NCBI RefSeq assembly: GCF_003347665.1 | Contig: NZ_QDGA01000019.1 | Coordinates: forward strand, 35,522 to 99,521 | Reading direction: 5' to 3' | DNA length: 64,000 nucleotides | Source: Microvirga calopogonii | GTDB lineage: Bacteria > Pseudomonadota > Alphaproteobacteria > Rhizobiales > Beijerinckiaceae | Part shown: piece by piece, positions 53,566 through 62,923 of the stretch | Position numbering within the stretch: position 1 is the stretch's first letter | How the letters are laid out: each line of letters opens with the position of its first letter | Translations under genes and position numbers: made by a program | Notes under the pieces: model-generated | Seen by the model: the letters and a program-made list of their open reading frames with translations, nothing else | The model's database searches: none | Told to the model about the DNA's origin: nothing

Positions 53566-53967
53566 GGCCGCCTGCGCTCGGAAGCAGTCAATTGGCGATG
53601 GCCGGGTTCTGCCCGGCCATTTGCATGTCGAGGGAGCCATGGCGGCAGAAATCAGAGCGACGGCAACGCGGCTGAAGGGGCTGTTGTGACGCTGTCGATC
53701 GGACCGGATCGGATGCGCTCCGATGGTCATGTTGTCCGATCCCCGGGCCATTGCATCCGATGATCTAGGCCCTCTGCTGTCCATAAGTGCAAAGTGTTTG
53801 TCTAGAACTGTCAAGCGCGCCGGTGCAGCGCTGCCTAATGTCGTCGCGCCAAGCATAAGAATTGCGGGTACGGGGAAGCGGTCATCCCAGACGATATCAG
53901 TCGCCGGCGCGTGCGGTGCGGGCCGAAATCAGTTCGTCGGGCGAACGCTCCGCTGTCGCCGAACCGT
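53566..53967. other. Gene-free stretch
   Basis: 402 bp without a supported gene. Contains only the short palindrome ATGGCCGGG-TTCTG-CCCGGCCAT near 53600. Short ORFs on both strands lack ribosome sites or domain signals. Confidence 0.5.
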
Positions 53968-54549
53968 ATGAGTTCGACAACGACGCAGGAGCCGAACGTG
54001 TTGTCTGGATTACCGGATACTGCACATGATTCACGAGCGGGCAGTGGCGTCAGCCGACGTTCGTTTCCGCCCCGGGGACCGCGATCCTTGCTGCGGCCGC
54101 AGCCGATCCTCGCCGGAACCGTGGTGCTGGCGCTGGCCGGCTGCACCTTTTCGGGCAACACGCCGGCTCCATCCGCCAATGTCGAGGCTCCCGCGGCCTT
54201 TGCGCGGGAACGCCTGATCGGCCAATGGGGCGTCGCATCCTTCCATACCGACAAGGATCGACCGCGGACCGAACGGGAGGCCCGGGCGCAATGCAGCCAG
54301 CCTTACAAGATCGTCAAAGGCCCGACCGACGGAGTGATGATGCATGTGGCCGACGATCCGGAACTTCATGAGCTCAGGCTCAAGGGCGATACCTCCGGCA
54401 GGACCTATCTCGGTTTCGAGGCGCCGCCGGGTGACCCGCAGGACCGGGAGATTCTCTCGGCGACCGACAAAATCATGACCATGCGCTTCGTCGATCCGGA
54501 TGCGAACCGGCGTTACGGAACCTTTGTGTTCGTGCGCTGCGGCGCATGA
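53968..54549 (+). CDS. Lipoprotein of unknown function
   Basis: 193 aa from ATG 53968, but the lipobox (L-A-L-A-G-C) falls at about residue 57, too far for that start. A TTG at 54087 would place it after about 17 residues and is probably the true start. The mature part is beta-rich with one further cysteine pair (A-Q-C-S, R-C-G-A). It precedes the L,D-transpeptidase, possibly in one transcript. Confidence 0.6.
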   Translation: MSSTTTQEPNVLSGLPDTAHDSRAGSGVSRRSFPPRGPRSLLRPQPILAGTVVLALAGCTFSGNTPAPSANVEAPAAFARERLIGQWGVASFHTDKDRPRTEREARAQCSQPYKIVKGPTDGVMMHVADDPELHELRLKGDTSGRTYLGFEAPPGDPQDREILSATDKIMTMRFVDPDANRRYGTFVFVRCGA

Positions 54550-54577
54550 CCATGTCCCCAAAAAGCGGAGGAAGGAA

Positions 54578-55234
54578 ATGGTGCGGAACCTGCGGCTGAT
54601 GACCCACGACAGGACTGCACGGGCCTGCTCCGCCTTCATGGCGGCGGCCGGATACGTGCTGGCCGCGTGCCTTCCTTCCGGCGCGGCCCAGGCGCAAGCC
54701 GCGCCGCCGGCTCAGGCTCTTCTCCAGATCGACGACGAGCCGGGGCGCATCTCGACCGAGGAAGTCGTCATCACGGACGGTCCCTATGCCCGGCAGGTCG
54801 TGTACTTCAGGTCCAATGAAGCACCGGGGACCCTGGTCATCCACACCTCGGAACGGTTCGTGTATCTGGTCCAGGGCAACAACCGCGCCCTGCGCTACGG
54901 CATCGGGGTCGGGCGCGAAGGCTTTCAATGGTCCGGACTGGTGCAGGTGAGCCGCAAGGCCGAGTGGCCGGACTGGCGCCCGCCGCCGGAGATGATTGCG
55001 CGCCAGCCTTATCTTCCACGCTTCATGGCAGGCGGGCCCGGCAACCCGATGGGGGCACGAGCGCTCTATCTCGGGTCGACCGTCTTTCGCATTCACGGCA
55101 CCAATCAGCCGGAGACGATCGGCAGTGCGATTTCGTCCGGCTGCTTCAGGTTGGCCAACGGTGACATCATCGATCTGTACAATCGGGTGCCGGTCGGCAC
55201 GAAGGTGGTCGTCCGTCACGCCCCCAGTCTCTAG
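54578..55234 (+). CDS. L,D-transpeptidase (YkuD/ErfK)
   Basis: 218 aa from ATG 54578, with GGAGGAAGG upstream. Signal peptide, then a YkuD domain with H-G-T-N-Q-P-E-T-I-G and catalytic Cys in S-S-G-C-F-R-L-A-N. Forms 3-3 peptidoglycan cross-links or anchors proteins to the wall. Confidence 0.92.
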   Translation: MVRNLRLMTHDRTARACSAFMAAAGYVLAACLPSGAAQAQAAPPAQALLQIDDEPGRISTEEVVITDGPYARQVVYFRSNEAPGTLVIHTSERFVYLVQGNNRALRYGIGVGREGFQWSGLVQVSRKAEWPDWRPPPEMIARQPYLPRFMAGGPGNPMGARALYLGSTVFRIHGTNQPETIGSAISSGCFRLANGDIIDLYNRVPVGTKVVVRHAPSL

Positions 55235-55272
55235 CGCATCGTGCGGAACCTGAGGAGCGGAGAGGGACAGTC

Positions 55273-56310
55273 ATGGTGAATGCAGTCAAAGCCGGTCTCC
55301 ACTGCGCCTTCGCGGGCATCGCAAGCCTCCTGCTCTGCGCCTCGGCGCTCCCCGCCGCAGCCGGGACCCTCGAGACGGTCAGGCAGCGGGGCGTTCTGCA
55401 ATGCGGCGTCAGCGAGGGCCTGATCGGGTTCTCGGAGAAAAACGCCCAGGGCGAGTGGTCCGGTTTCGATGTGGATTTCTGCCGGGCGGTCGCCGGTGCC
55501 GTCTTCGATGATCCGTCGAAGATCGCCTTCGTGCCGCTGTCCGCCGGCGAAAGGTTCGACGCCCTGCGCTCGGGCCGCGTCGATCTTCTGTCCCGCAACT
55601 CGACCTGGACGCTGGAACGCGAGGCGGGCCTGGGTCTCGCCTTTGCCGGCATCACCTACCATGACGGCCAGGGCTTCCTGGTCATGCGCGACCTCAACGT
55701 GTCCTCCGCCCTTGAGCTCGACCGCGCCAAGGTCTGTGTCGAGAAGGGCACGACGAGCCAGCTCAATCTGGCCGACTTCTTCCGCGCCAACTCCATGACG
55801 TTCGAGGAACGTGCCTTCCCGAGCGCGGCGGAAGCCCTCAGCGCCTTCCAATCCGGCCAGTGCAACGTACTGACGAGAGACCAATCCGCCCTCTACGCGG
55901 AGCGTCTGAAGCTTTCCCAGCCGGGCAATGCCATCGTCCTGCCGGATGTCATCTCGAAGGAGCCGCTCGGACCGGCAACCCGCGCCGACGACTTCGCCTG
56001 GTTCAACATCGTGAAGTGGGTGAACTTCGCGCTCGTGAACGCCGAGGAGCTTGGGATCTCATCCCAGAACGTGGCGGAAGCGAAGGCCTCGACGAAGCCC
56101 GCCATACGACGTTTCGTCGGCCTGGAGGGCGGGTTCGGCGGCGTGTTGGGGCTGGACAATGCCTGGGCGCTGAACGCCGTCCGGGCGGCAGGAAATTTCG
56201 CTGAAATCTACGAACGAAACCTCGGCGTCGAGTCCAGGCTCGGCATCCCGCGTGGCATGAATCAGCTATGGAGCATGGGAGGCGTGCTCTACGCACCGCC
56301 GATCCGGTGA
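55273..56310 (+). CDS. Orphan amino-acid ABC transporter binding protein (AapJ-like)
   Basis: 345 aa from ATG 55273, signal peptide to about residue 30. SBP family 3: T-L-E-T-V-R-Q-R-G-V-L-Q-C-G-V, G-F-D-V-D-F-C-R-A-V-A-G-A-V-F, L-S-R-N-S-T-W-T, C-V-E-K-G-T-T-S. This is typical of general L-amino-acid receptors. No permease or ATPase gene adjoins it, so it must use a system elsewhere or act as a sensor. Confidence 0.88.
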   Translation: MVNAVKAGLHCAFAGIASLLLCASALPAAAGTLETVRQRGVLQCGVSEGLIGFSEKNAQGEWSGFDVDFCRAVAGAVFDDPSKIAFVPLSAGERFDALRSGRVDLLSRNSTWTLEREAGLGLAFAGITYHDGQGFLVMRDLNVSSALELDRAKVCVEKGTTSQLNLADFFRANSMTFEERAFPSAAEALSAFQSGQCNVLTRDQSALYAERLKLSQPGNAIVLPDVISKEPLGPATRADDFAWFNIVKWVNFALVNAEELGISSQNVAEAKASTKPAIRRFVGLEGGFGGVLGLDNAWALNAVRAAGNFAEIYERNLGVESRLGIPRGMNQLWSMGGVLYAPPIR

Positions 56311-56342
56311 GGATCTGAAGCCGGACTGGCGTTTAGCCCTCA

Positions 56343-56389
56343 AGCATCGAACGCAAAAGCGGGAACCGGTTTTGCGTGAAAAGATGCGA
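56343..56389. repeat. 47-bp intergenic repeat, copy 2
   Basis: AGCATCGAACGCAAAAG...TTTTGCGTG...AAGATGCGA; inverted relative to 29938-29984. Confidence 0.7.
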
Positions 56390-56437
56390 TAGAACGAAGG
56401 GAAGCTCCGGACGCGAACCGGCTTCCGGTCTGAGACT

Positions 56438-57592
56438 TCAGGCAATCGTCCTGAGCTTCACTCGGCCACGCTCCAGCACGAGCCCGAGCTCGCCGTTCTT
56501 CAGGGCCAGCGCCTTCTCCCCGAACAGCTTGCGGCGCCAGCCGTGCAGGGACGGCACGTCGGCCTCGTCGCTGTCGGCGATGGCCTCGAGCTCCTCGACC
56601 GTGGCGATGATCTTGGGCGCCACGCCCTCCTGCTCGGACACCGCCTTGAGCAGTACCTTCAGCAGGTCCACGACGGAGCCGGTATTGGAGCGGCCGCGGC
56701 TGCGCTCCGGCACGGGGATCGTCGCCATGTCGCGGGACAGGGCGCGTTCCACCGCGTCCAGGATCTCGCCGCCTGTGCGGGAGCGCTCGAAGCCGTTGGG
56801 GATGGTGCGCAGGCGGCCCAGAGCCTCCACGCTGCGCGGGGCCGAGGTGGCGATGTCGATCACCGCGTCGTCCTTGAGGATGCGCCCGCGGGGCACGTCC
56901 CGCGCCTGGGCTTCGCGCTCGCGCCAGGCGGAAATCTCCATGAGCACGGCGATCTCGCGCGGCTTGCGCAGGCGGCCGGCGAGGCGGCGCCAGGCATTGC
57001 CGGGATCGGCCTGGTAGGTCTCGGGCGAGGTGAGGATCGACATCTCCTCGGCGAGCCATTCGAGCCGGCCGTTGGTCTGCAGCTGCGCCATCAACGCCTC
57101 GTAGACCTTCACCAGATGGGTGACGTCCGAGAGGGCGTAGGTGAGCTGCGCGTCCGTCAGCGGGCGGCGCGACCAGTCGGTGAAGCGGGAAGACTTGTCG
57201 ATCTTGGCCTTGGCCAGATCGTTGGCGAGCTGCTCGTAGGAGACCGAATCCCCGTAGCCGCACACCATGGCGGCAACCTGGGTGTCGAAGAGCGGCGTGG
57301 GCACGATGCCGCCGAGATTCCAGACGATTTCCAGGTCCTGCCGGGCCGAATGGAAGACCTTCACCACATTCGGGTCCGACATCAGCGCCATGAAGGGGTC
57401 GAGGCTGATGCCCTCGGCCAGGGGATCGATGAGATAGGCCTCCGCAGGGTCCGGGCCCGCCATCTGGATCAGGCAGAGCTTCGGGTAATAGGTGGTCTCG
57501 CGCAGGAACTCCGTGTCGACGGTCACGAACGGATGCTGGCTGAGACGGTTGCAGGCGGCGGCCAGGGCGTCGGTGGAGGTGATCAGGTCCAT
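56438..57592 (-). CDS. rnd: Ribonuclease D
   Basis: 384 aa from ATG 57592. DEDD exonuclease: V-D-T-E-F-L-R (Asp/Glu), [11 protein letters not shown] (Asp), Y-A-L-S-D-V-T-H (Tyr/Asp). Followed by an HRDC domain (about 215-295: [12 protein letters not shown]). A 3'-5' exonuclease trimming tRNA precursors. 57593-57791 holds nothing I can support. Confidence 0.93.
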   Translation of the reverse strand: MDLITSTDALAAACNRLSQHPFVTVDTEFLRETTYYPKLCLIQMAGPDPAEAYLIDPLAEGISLDPFMALMSDPNVVKVFHSARQDLEIVWNLGGIVPTPLFDTQVAAMVCGYGDSVSYEQLANDLAKAKIDKSSRFTDWSRRPLTDAQLTYALSDVTHLVKVYEALMAQLQTNGRLEWLAEEMSILTSPETYQADPGNAWRRLAGRLRKPREIAVLMEISAWREREAQARDVPRGRILKDDAVIDIATSAPRSVEALGRLRTIPNGFERSRTGGEILDAVERALSRDMATIPVPERSRGRSNTGSVVDLLKVLLKAVSEQEGVAPKIIATVEELEAIADSDEADVPSLHGWRRKLFGEKALALKNGELGLVLERGRVKLRTIA

Positions 57593-57791
57593 GGAGCGTT
57601 CATAACCTATCGGGAAGAACCTCGCGAGTCCGCCATCGCCGGATCCGCCGTTTGTCGGAGGATAAGGTGAAGTCTCGCCTTCGTAACCAACGCAAAAAGT
57701 TTAACGTTACTTCACAGCAAGGCTGTTGAGCAGGGTAGCGGCTGATCTGCCCGGTTGGTCATGGACCGTTTCGAATTCCGCCGTTGTCCTC

Positions 57792-59969
57792 CTAAGCCGG
57801 ACCACGGCCAAGCGCGGCCAGCAACTGACCCGGTGTTTCGGCGAAGGTAAGAGAATCGCCGTCCATAGGCGGGTAGACGCGGCCTTCGCGCAAGATCAAG
57901 ATCCGGTCCGCTGCGCGGATGGTCTCCGGACGGTGGGCGATGACGATGCGGGTGATGTTCAAGGCCGCAAGCGCGCGGTTCACCTCGCGTTCCTTGTCTA
58001 CGTCCAGGTTCGATGTGCCTTCGTCCATGAAAAGGATGCGCGGCTTGCGGTAGAGTGCCCGCGCCAGGAGCACCCTTTGCCGCTGTCCACCCGAGAGGGT
58101 GGTCCCCATATCGCCGACGAGCGTGTTGTAGTTCATCGGCATATTCATGATCTCCTGATCGATCTCGGCCCAGGCCGCACATTGGCGCATCCATTGCAGG
58201 TTGAGGTGCGAGTCGAAGAAGGAGATGTTCTCGGCGATGCTGCCGGAGAGCAATTGGTCGTCCTGCATCACGACGCCGATCTGCGAGCGGAAGGCCTGAA
58301 TGTCCATGTTCTCAAGCGGAACCCCGTCGATGAGCACTGTTCCGGCCTTGGGTCTGAACAATCCGATCATAACCTTGAGAAGCGTTGTCTTGCCGCCTCC
58401 CGAAGGTCCTGTGATGGCCACGAACTCTCCCGGCTCGATGCGGAAAGCGGCTCCGGAAAGCACCTCCGGCTCCGTTTCGGCATAGCGGTAGATCACGTCA
58501 CGCAGTTCGACCGCGCCCGCGACCGTCCTCTCTATCAGACCGTTCTGACGGCTATGGCCTATGTCTTTTTCCGTCAAGGCGATGTCGGATAGGCGCGAGA
58601 CATAGAGATCGAGCATACGGTACTGGATGGCGGTCTCGATCAGGTTTGTAACCTTGTCGAGGAATTGCTCCTTGTACGAGATGAAGGCGTAGAGCATCCC
58701 GACGCTCATGTCTCCCGCCATCACGGCGCGGGCTCCGAGATAGACGACGAGCACGTTCTCAAGGCCGTAAAGCAATTGGTGTGCGGAGCTGAACGCGATC
58801 GTGAGGCGGGTCTGCCTGATGCCTTTGTTGATGGCGTCGACATGGCGGTTCTGCCAGAGCGCCTCCCGGTCCGCCTCGCGGCCAAAAATCTTGATGCTTT
58901 GAATGCCGCGAATGGTCTCGATAAAGGTAGAATTCTCCTTGGCTCCGGCTTCGATCACTTCCTCCTGAAGCCGACGCATGAAGTGATAGGATATCACCCG
59001 CAACAGGGCATAGAGGACGAGAGCACCGAAGACGATGAGAGAGAGGGCAGGGCTATAGACGACGATCATGATCAGCGTCAGAATGGCCATGACGCCATCC
59101 ACGATGGCGCCAATGAGCCCTTGCGAGAATAAGCTCTGGATCGGTACGGTCGCGCTGAAGCGGGACACGATGTCGCCGATGTGCCGCTTCTCGAACCATT
59201 CGAGCGGCAGCCGCACGAGATGGTTGAAGAGGTTTGCGCTCATCTGGAAATTGAGTGCATTGCCCAGAAACATGAGCACCTGAGACCGCAGCCAGGACGC
59301 ACCTACGTTGATCAGGAGCAGCAGCGTAAAGCCCAAGGCGAGAGCGCCCACAAGGCCGCCGTCCCCTTTCAGGATGGCCTCATCGACGACAAGCTGCATG
59401 TAGAACGGGCTGGCTAGCGTGACGACCTGCAGAATTGCCGAGAGCAGCAGTGCCTGACCGAGCGCACGATTCAAGCCTTTGAGGCGGCCCCAGAATGCCG
59501 AGAGCGGCATTTTGACGGCTTCCTTCTTCTTCTCGAAGGTGTCTGTCGGGCTGAGCTCCAGGGCGATCCCGGTAAAATGTCGACCGGCCTCCTCCAGGCT
59601 GAAGGAGCGCACACCCGATGCCGGGTCGTGGATCACGATGTGCCGTCTGGTTGCCTGCTTGAGAACCACGAAGTGGTTCATGTCCCAATGCAGGATGCAG
59701 GGAGTCTTGATGTCCTTGAGTTGCTCCGGTTCCAGGCGGAGACCCCGGCCCATCATGCCGACCCGCTGGGCGAGCGTGAGGACATCCCGCAGCGTCGTGC
59801 CCTTCAAGGAGACCGAGAATTTGCGTCTCAGGCTCACCAGGTCCGTCTCGTATCCATGGTACGAGGCGACCATGGCAAGGCAGGCGAGGCCGCACTCCGC
59901 TGCCTCGGTCTGAAGAATGAGCGACAGGCGTGGACCACTCAGGAACTCGATTTTGTCGAGCAGGCTCAC
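57792..59969 (-). CDS. Peptidase-containing ABC exporter (C39, bacteriocin type)
   Basis: 725 aa. Residues 15-140 are a C39 peptidase: catalytic Cys in A-E-C-G-L-A-C, His in H-W-D-M-N-H-F-V-V-L, Asp in H-D-P-A-S-G. Six transmembrane segments follow (about 170-450). The ABC domain has [17 protein letters not shown] and I-L-F-M-D-E-G-T-S-N-L-D, where Gly replaces the usual Pro. It would cleave a double-glycine leader and export the peptide. Its stop side faces rnd; its start overlaps the HlyD gene by 4 nt. Confidence 0.93.
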   Translation of the reverse strand: MSLLDKIEFLSGPRLSLILQTEAAECGLACLAMVASYHGYETDLVSLRRKFSVSLKGTTLRDVLTLAQRVGMMGRGLRLEPEQLKDIKTPCILHWDMNHFVVLKQATRRHIVIHDPASGVRSFSLEEAGRHFTGIALELSPTDTFEKKKEAVKMPLSAFWGRLKGLNRALGQALLLSAILQVVTLASPFYMQLVVDEAILKGDGGLVGALALGFTLLLLINVGASWLRSQVLMFLGNALNFQMSANLFNHLVRLPLEWFEKRHIGDIVSRFSATVPIQSLFSQGLIGAIVDGVMAILTLIMIVVYSPALSLIVFGALVLYALLRVISYHFMRRLQEEVIEAGAKENSTFIETIRGIQSIKIFGREADREALWQNRHVDAINKGIRQTRLTIAFSSAHQLLYGLENVLVVYLGARAVMAGDMSVGMLYAFISYKEQFLDKVTNLIETAIQYRMLDLYVSRLSDIALTEKDIGHSRQNGLIERTVAGAVELRDVIYRYAETEPEVLSGAAFRIEPGEFVAITGPSGGGKTTLLKVMIGLFRPKAGTVLIDGVPLENMDIQAFRSQIGVVMQDDQLLSGSIAENISFFDSHLNLQWMRQCAAWAEIDQEIMNMPMNYNTLVGDMGTTLSGGQRQRVLLARALYRKPRILFMDEGTSNLDVDKEREVNRALAALNITRIVIAHRPETIRAADRILILREGRVYPPMDGDSLTFAETPGQLLAALGRGPA

Positions 59970-61243
59970 ATGCGCCCCCTGAGGCTGAGGAGGGGATCAA
60001 TGAGCCAGGCGAGAAGGGAACGTTCTTCCAAGACGATATCGGCCTGCAAGGCCATGTCCGGTTGCAGAGGCACCGGGCGCCCATAGGCCTGGATAGCCTG
60101 TTGCCTCAGCCTGACACCGACACGGTATGTCGGCTCCTTGGGCGTAACGGCGCCGAAGATTTCGTTTGGCGCGAGAATAGCCTGCGATACGGTCTCGACG
60201 CTGCCTTCGAGGAAGCCGAAGCGTTGATAAGGAAAGGCATCGATCATGAGCCGGACTTGCTGACCCGGTTGCACGAAGCCGATCGCACGGCTCGGAACGA
60301 AGAGTTCCGCCCTAAGTTCCGCGCCTGCGGGTACGATGGTCAGGAGGGGACGACTCGCGTCAACGATTTGACCGGGGTTGGCCTGAAGGGCCGTGATGCG
60401 TCCAGCGACGGGCGCACGGATAACCTGGCTTCCGCGCGCCTCGATCTCGGTTCGCTCGCGCTCGCGGTCCGCGAGGTTCAGGCTAAGCTGCGCGACGCGC
60501 TCGCTTTGCTGCACGGGGAGCTGTTCGCGCTGGAGTTGCGACTGCTCTAGATCCTTGTCGATGGCGGCAAGCTGTCGGTCGAGATCGGCCAGGTTCTGGC
60601 GGCTGACGAGCAGCACGGCTTCCTGCTCTTGAAGCGCGACCTTCGTTCCATTGCCTCTTTGGTAAAGGTCGGAAAGAGTCTGCCGGCGCTCGGTCGCTGC
60701 TTGCACCCGCTGTGCTTGCAGCTCACGTTGGGCGAGTACGGCCTGCTTCTGAGCCTTGACGCTTTGGGTCGATGCCTCGAGCCGAACGATCTCATTCGCA
60801 ACGCGGGCGGGATCGGAGGCGATCTGCTCCTTGATAAGCCGGATCTGCGCGTCGAGAGACGTGATCAGGGCCGCGGAGACGGTCCCGCCACCTTCCAATC
60901 CCTGCTGCGAGTCAATCGTGAAGAGTGCCTGGCCGGGCGAAACTCGATCGCCTTCTCTGACCTTGAGATCGGTTACGACGCCGTCGCGTCTTGCCGAGAC
61001 ACGGACAAGGCCGCCCGTGGAGATCAAGGCACCGGAGGCCGTCTCCTTGCGCGCATATCCGGCCGTCGCGACGAAGGCTATCGACGCGCCGGTCGCGACG
61101 GCGAGGAACGCACCCAGGATTCGCCATGACAACGGGGCAGCCGGCATGGACGCCGCCGTATGCTCTCTGCCGGCTAAAACTTGAGGACGAAAGAACTGAC
61201 GCTTCAAGGCCAGCCGCGCTCCCGATATGAAATCATGTTTCAT
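59966..61243 (-). CDS. HlyD-family membrane-fusion adaptor
   Basis: 425 aa from ATG 61243; ATG 61285 is less likely. One N-terminal transmembrane helix (about 35-60), lipoyl half-motifs flanking a long coiled coil (about 130-270), and C-terminal barrel (V-Q-P-G-Q-Q-V-R-L-M-I-D-A-F-P-Y-Q-R-F-G) match bacteriocin/microcin adaptors. It bridges the exporter to an outer-membrane channel. No TolC gene is nearby, so a shared one is expected. Confidence 0.9.
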   Translation of the reverse strand: MKHDFISGARLALKRQFFRPQVLAGREHTAASMPAAPLSWRILGAFLAVATGASIAFVATAGYARKETASGALISTGGLVRVSARRDGVVTDLKVREGDRVSPGQALFTIDSQQGLEGGGTVSAALITSLDAQIRLIKEQIASDPARVANEIVRLEASTQSVKAQKQAVLAQRELQAQRVQAATERRQTLSDLYQRGNGTKVALQEQEAVLLVSRQNLADLDRQLAAIDKDLEQSQLQREQLPVQQSERVAQLSLNLADRERERTEIEARGSQVIRAPVAGRITALQANPGQIVDASRPLLTIVPAGAELRAELFVPSRAIGFVQPGQQVRLMIDAFPYQRFGFLEGSVETVSQAILAPNEIFGAVTPKEPTYRVGVRLRQQAIQAYGRPVPLQPDMALQADIVLEERSLLAWLIDPLLSLRGRM

Positions 61244-61583
61244 AAGGGGCGTGGATTTGCAAGTTACGCAAATATAGAGGTTCAACGAGCTGCGGTCTTT
61301 AGCTCAGCAGTCGCTTCGCCTTGTCCATTGAAAGTTGAACGGAATCGATCATCAGAATTTCCGATCGGAAGATCAATCCGTTTCCGTCAGTGCGGAAACG
61401 CACATGGTGAGCCGAAAATTGCGTGCAACCGCGCAAGGTTCATTTGCAGAGCTCGCATGTGAATTGTTGAAGATGAAACCAGGGGTTGGTGGAAAACAAA
61501 GTTATGATATACCGTAATGATGAAGCCTTGAGCGATGCTCTCACAGTGTCGTGTTACAGGGTTCTCATAAGTAGGGGCTCGAA

Positions 61584-61814
61584 ATGACGAACTTCCCAAT
61601 CCTCAGCGATGCTGATCTCGCCCTCGTGTCGGGTGGTGGTGCTGTAAAAGTTAAGCTCAGCCCAAGCACACAGCGTTATCTGAACCTAGTCAACTCAGGC
61701 GTTCAAGATGTCCTTAGGCCAGCACCGAATTATCAGGAGATCTTTAATGGCACAACGAAAGGCGTGCCTCCTATCGATCTGAATGACGCTGGCAAAAAGA
61801 TTAAGAAGAACTAA
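61584..61814 (+). CDS. Double-glycine-leader peptide (candidate microcin precursor)
   Basis: 76 aa from ATG 61584, with AGGGG 8-9 nt upstream. The leader M-T-N-F-P-I-L-S-D-A-D-L-A-L-V-S-G-G fits the consensus L-S-x-x-E-L-x-x-I-x-G-G exactly in spacing, with Asp for Glu and Val for Ile. Cleavage after Gly18 gives a 58-residue mature peptide without Cys and with a lysine-rich end (GKKIKKN). Transcribed divergently from the exporter pair in an AT-rich patch. A terminator follows. Function as toxin or signal is inference. No immunity gene was recognised. Confidence 0.75.
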   Translation: MTNFPILSDADLALVSGGGAVKVKLSPSTQRYLNLVNSGVQDVLRPAPNYQEIFNGTTKGVPPIDLNDAGKKIKKN

Positions 61815-61833
61815 GGGACGGCAACACAGCTTG

Positions 61834-61872
61834 ATCTGGCGATTCTTAGGGGTCGCCAGATATGCCGTTTTA
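61834..61872 (+). terminator. Terminator after the GG-leader peptide
   Basis: ATCTGGCGA-N10-TCGCCAGAT, perfect 9-bp stem, followed by ATGCCGTTTTAAA, 20 bp beyond the stop. Confidence 0.65.
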
Positions 61873-61994
61873 AAGTTGTCTTGAGCTTCGGCCAGCATGA
61901 GAGGACACGGACTGCTCTCGAGCATGCCCGAGAATGTATTGCGACTGTAGCTTATTGAAGTTCCATTTAACGGACGTGGATTCGGCCGAAATCC

Positions 61995-62366
61995 CTATCT
62001 ATGCCCGATAATGGCTTTCCTGCGCCTTTTTGCTTGCCGCTCGGCACGTTTCACAAGCCAATCCAGGATGTTGTGCTCGACCACGAGTCCGTTCTCCGCA
62101 TCCTCCAGGCGCTGGATCCGGTCGACCCGGAAACCGCGGTAGCCGTCATCGGACAGGATGTCGATGCCGCCCAGAAGCATCTTGCCCGGCCCAACCTTCA
62201 GCTCGCGCGCCAGGACCCAGCGCCGGCTCGGATTGCCGGCCTGGTCCACATAGTCGAGCTCCAGCGCGCCCTCCAGCGGATAGACGTGCCAATTGCCCTC
62301 GATCCGCTCCTCGACGGGGGCGTTCCGGGCCGGTCTCAACAGGGATGTCGCAAGGGTGCTAACCAT
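61995..62366 (-). CDS. WYL-like domain protein
   Basis: 123 aa from ATG 62366; longer starts (GTG 62387, TTG 62444) are possible. The body resembles a lone WYL ligand-binding module: E-L-D-Y-V-D-Q-A-G-N-P-S-R-R-W-V-L then G-G-I-D-I-L and Y-R-G-F-R-V-D-R-I-Q. A basic tail (ERQAKRRRKA) ends it. No HTH is present. It converges with the peptide gene and could be an accessory regulator. Confidence 0.55.
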   Translation of the reverse strand: MVSTLATSLLRPARNAPVEERIEGNWHVYPLEGALELDYVDQAGNPSRRWVLARELKVGPGKMLLGGIDILSDDGYRGFRVDRIQRLEDAENGLVVEHNILDWLVKRAERQAKRRRKAIIGHR

Positions 62367-62513
62367 AGGCACAATATGGGAATTCACCCTTTGTTCCGCA
62401 AGGATTTCGGGCCGGTGGACGATGGAAAATTCGTTGAAAAACAAGGGGTGTACGAGTAGGTGGCGGCGCTGGTGCCGAGACTTTGCCGTGTAGGCATGAG
62501 GCGGGGAGCCCTG

Positions 62514-62898
62514 ACGTCATCACCAGCCTCGGCCGCCGATCTCAGCTTCATGACGGACTGTCATTCCGGGCGCCGCAGGCGAACCCGGAACCCCTAAACA
62601 CGATGTTTCAAAAAGACCAGGCTCCTCATTGTGCGTCTTCCTGCGCCGTCGGCGGTTATGCGTCCCGGGGCCCGCTGCGCGGCCCCGGGATGACGGGGAG
62701 GGTGTCATTGCCAGACGAAGCGCAGCGGAAGGGAAGGGGATCCATAGCGCTGAGCATGTGAGGGGAGCCCCTTCCCGGCCTGCGGCCGCCGGGAATGACG
62801 CCCGCTACGTCATCATCGGCCCTGTGCCGGTGATCTCGATCGGAAAGGCGCGGCGCTTTTCAGCATCGGGATGGCCGGCACGAGGCCGGCCATGACGG
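62514..62898. repeat. Cluster of class A and class B intergenic repeats
   Basis: A class A start at 62514, a class B copy at 62560-62696 (TGTCATTCCGGG ... CCGGGATGACGG), and a class A copy at 62807-62898 (ACGTCATCATCGG ... GCCGGCCATGACGG). The gene-free stretch 62445-62923 is almost entirely this. Confidence 0.7.
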
Positions 62899-62923
62899 TG
62901 GCGTTTGCCAGACCGGGATGGTG

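Noticed and set aside
52916..53622. Minus-strand frame opposite the 2OG oxygenase
   Set aside because: Iron and 2-oxoglutarate ligands are all on the plus-strand product.
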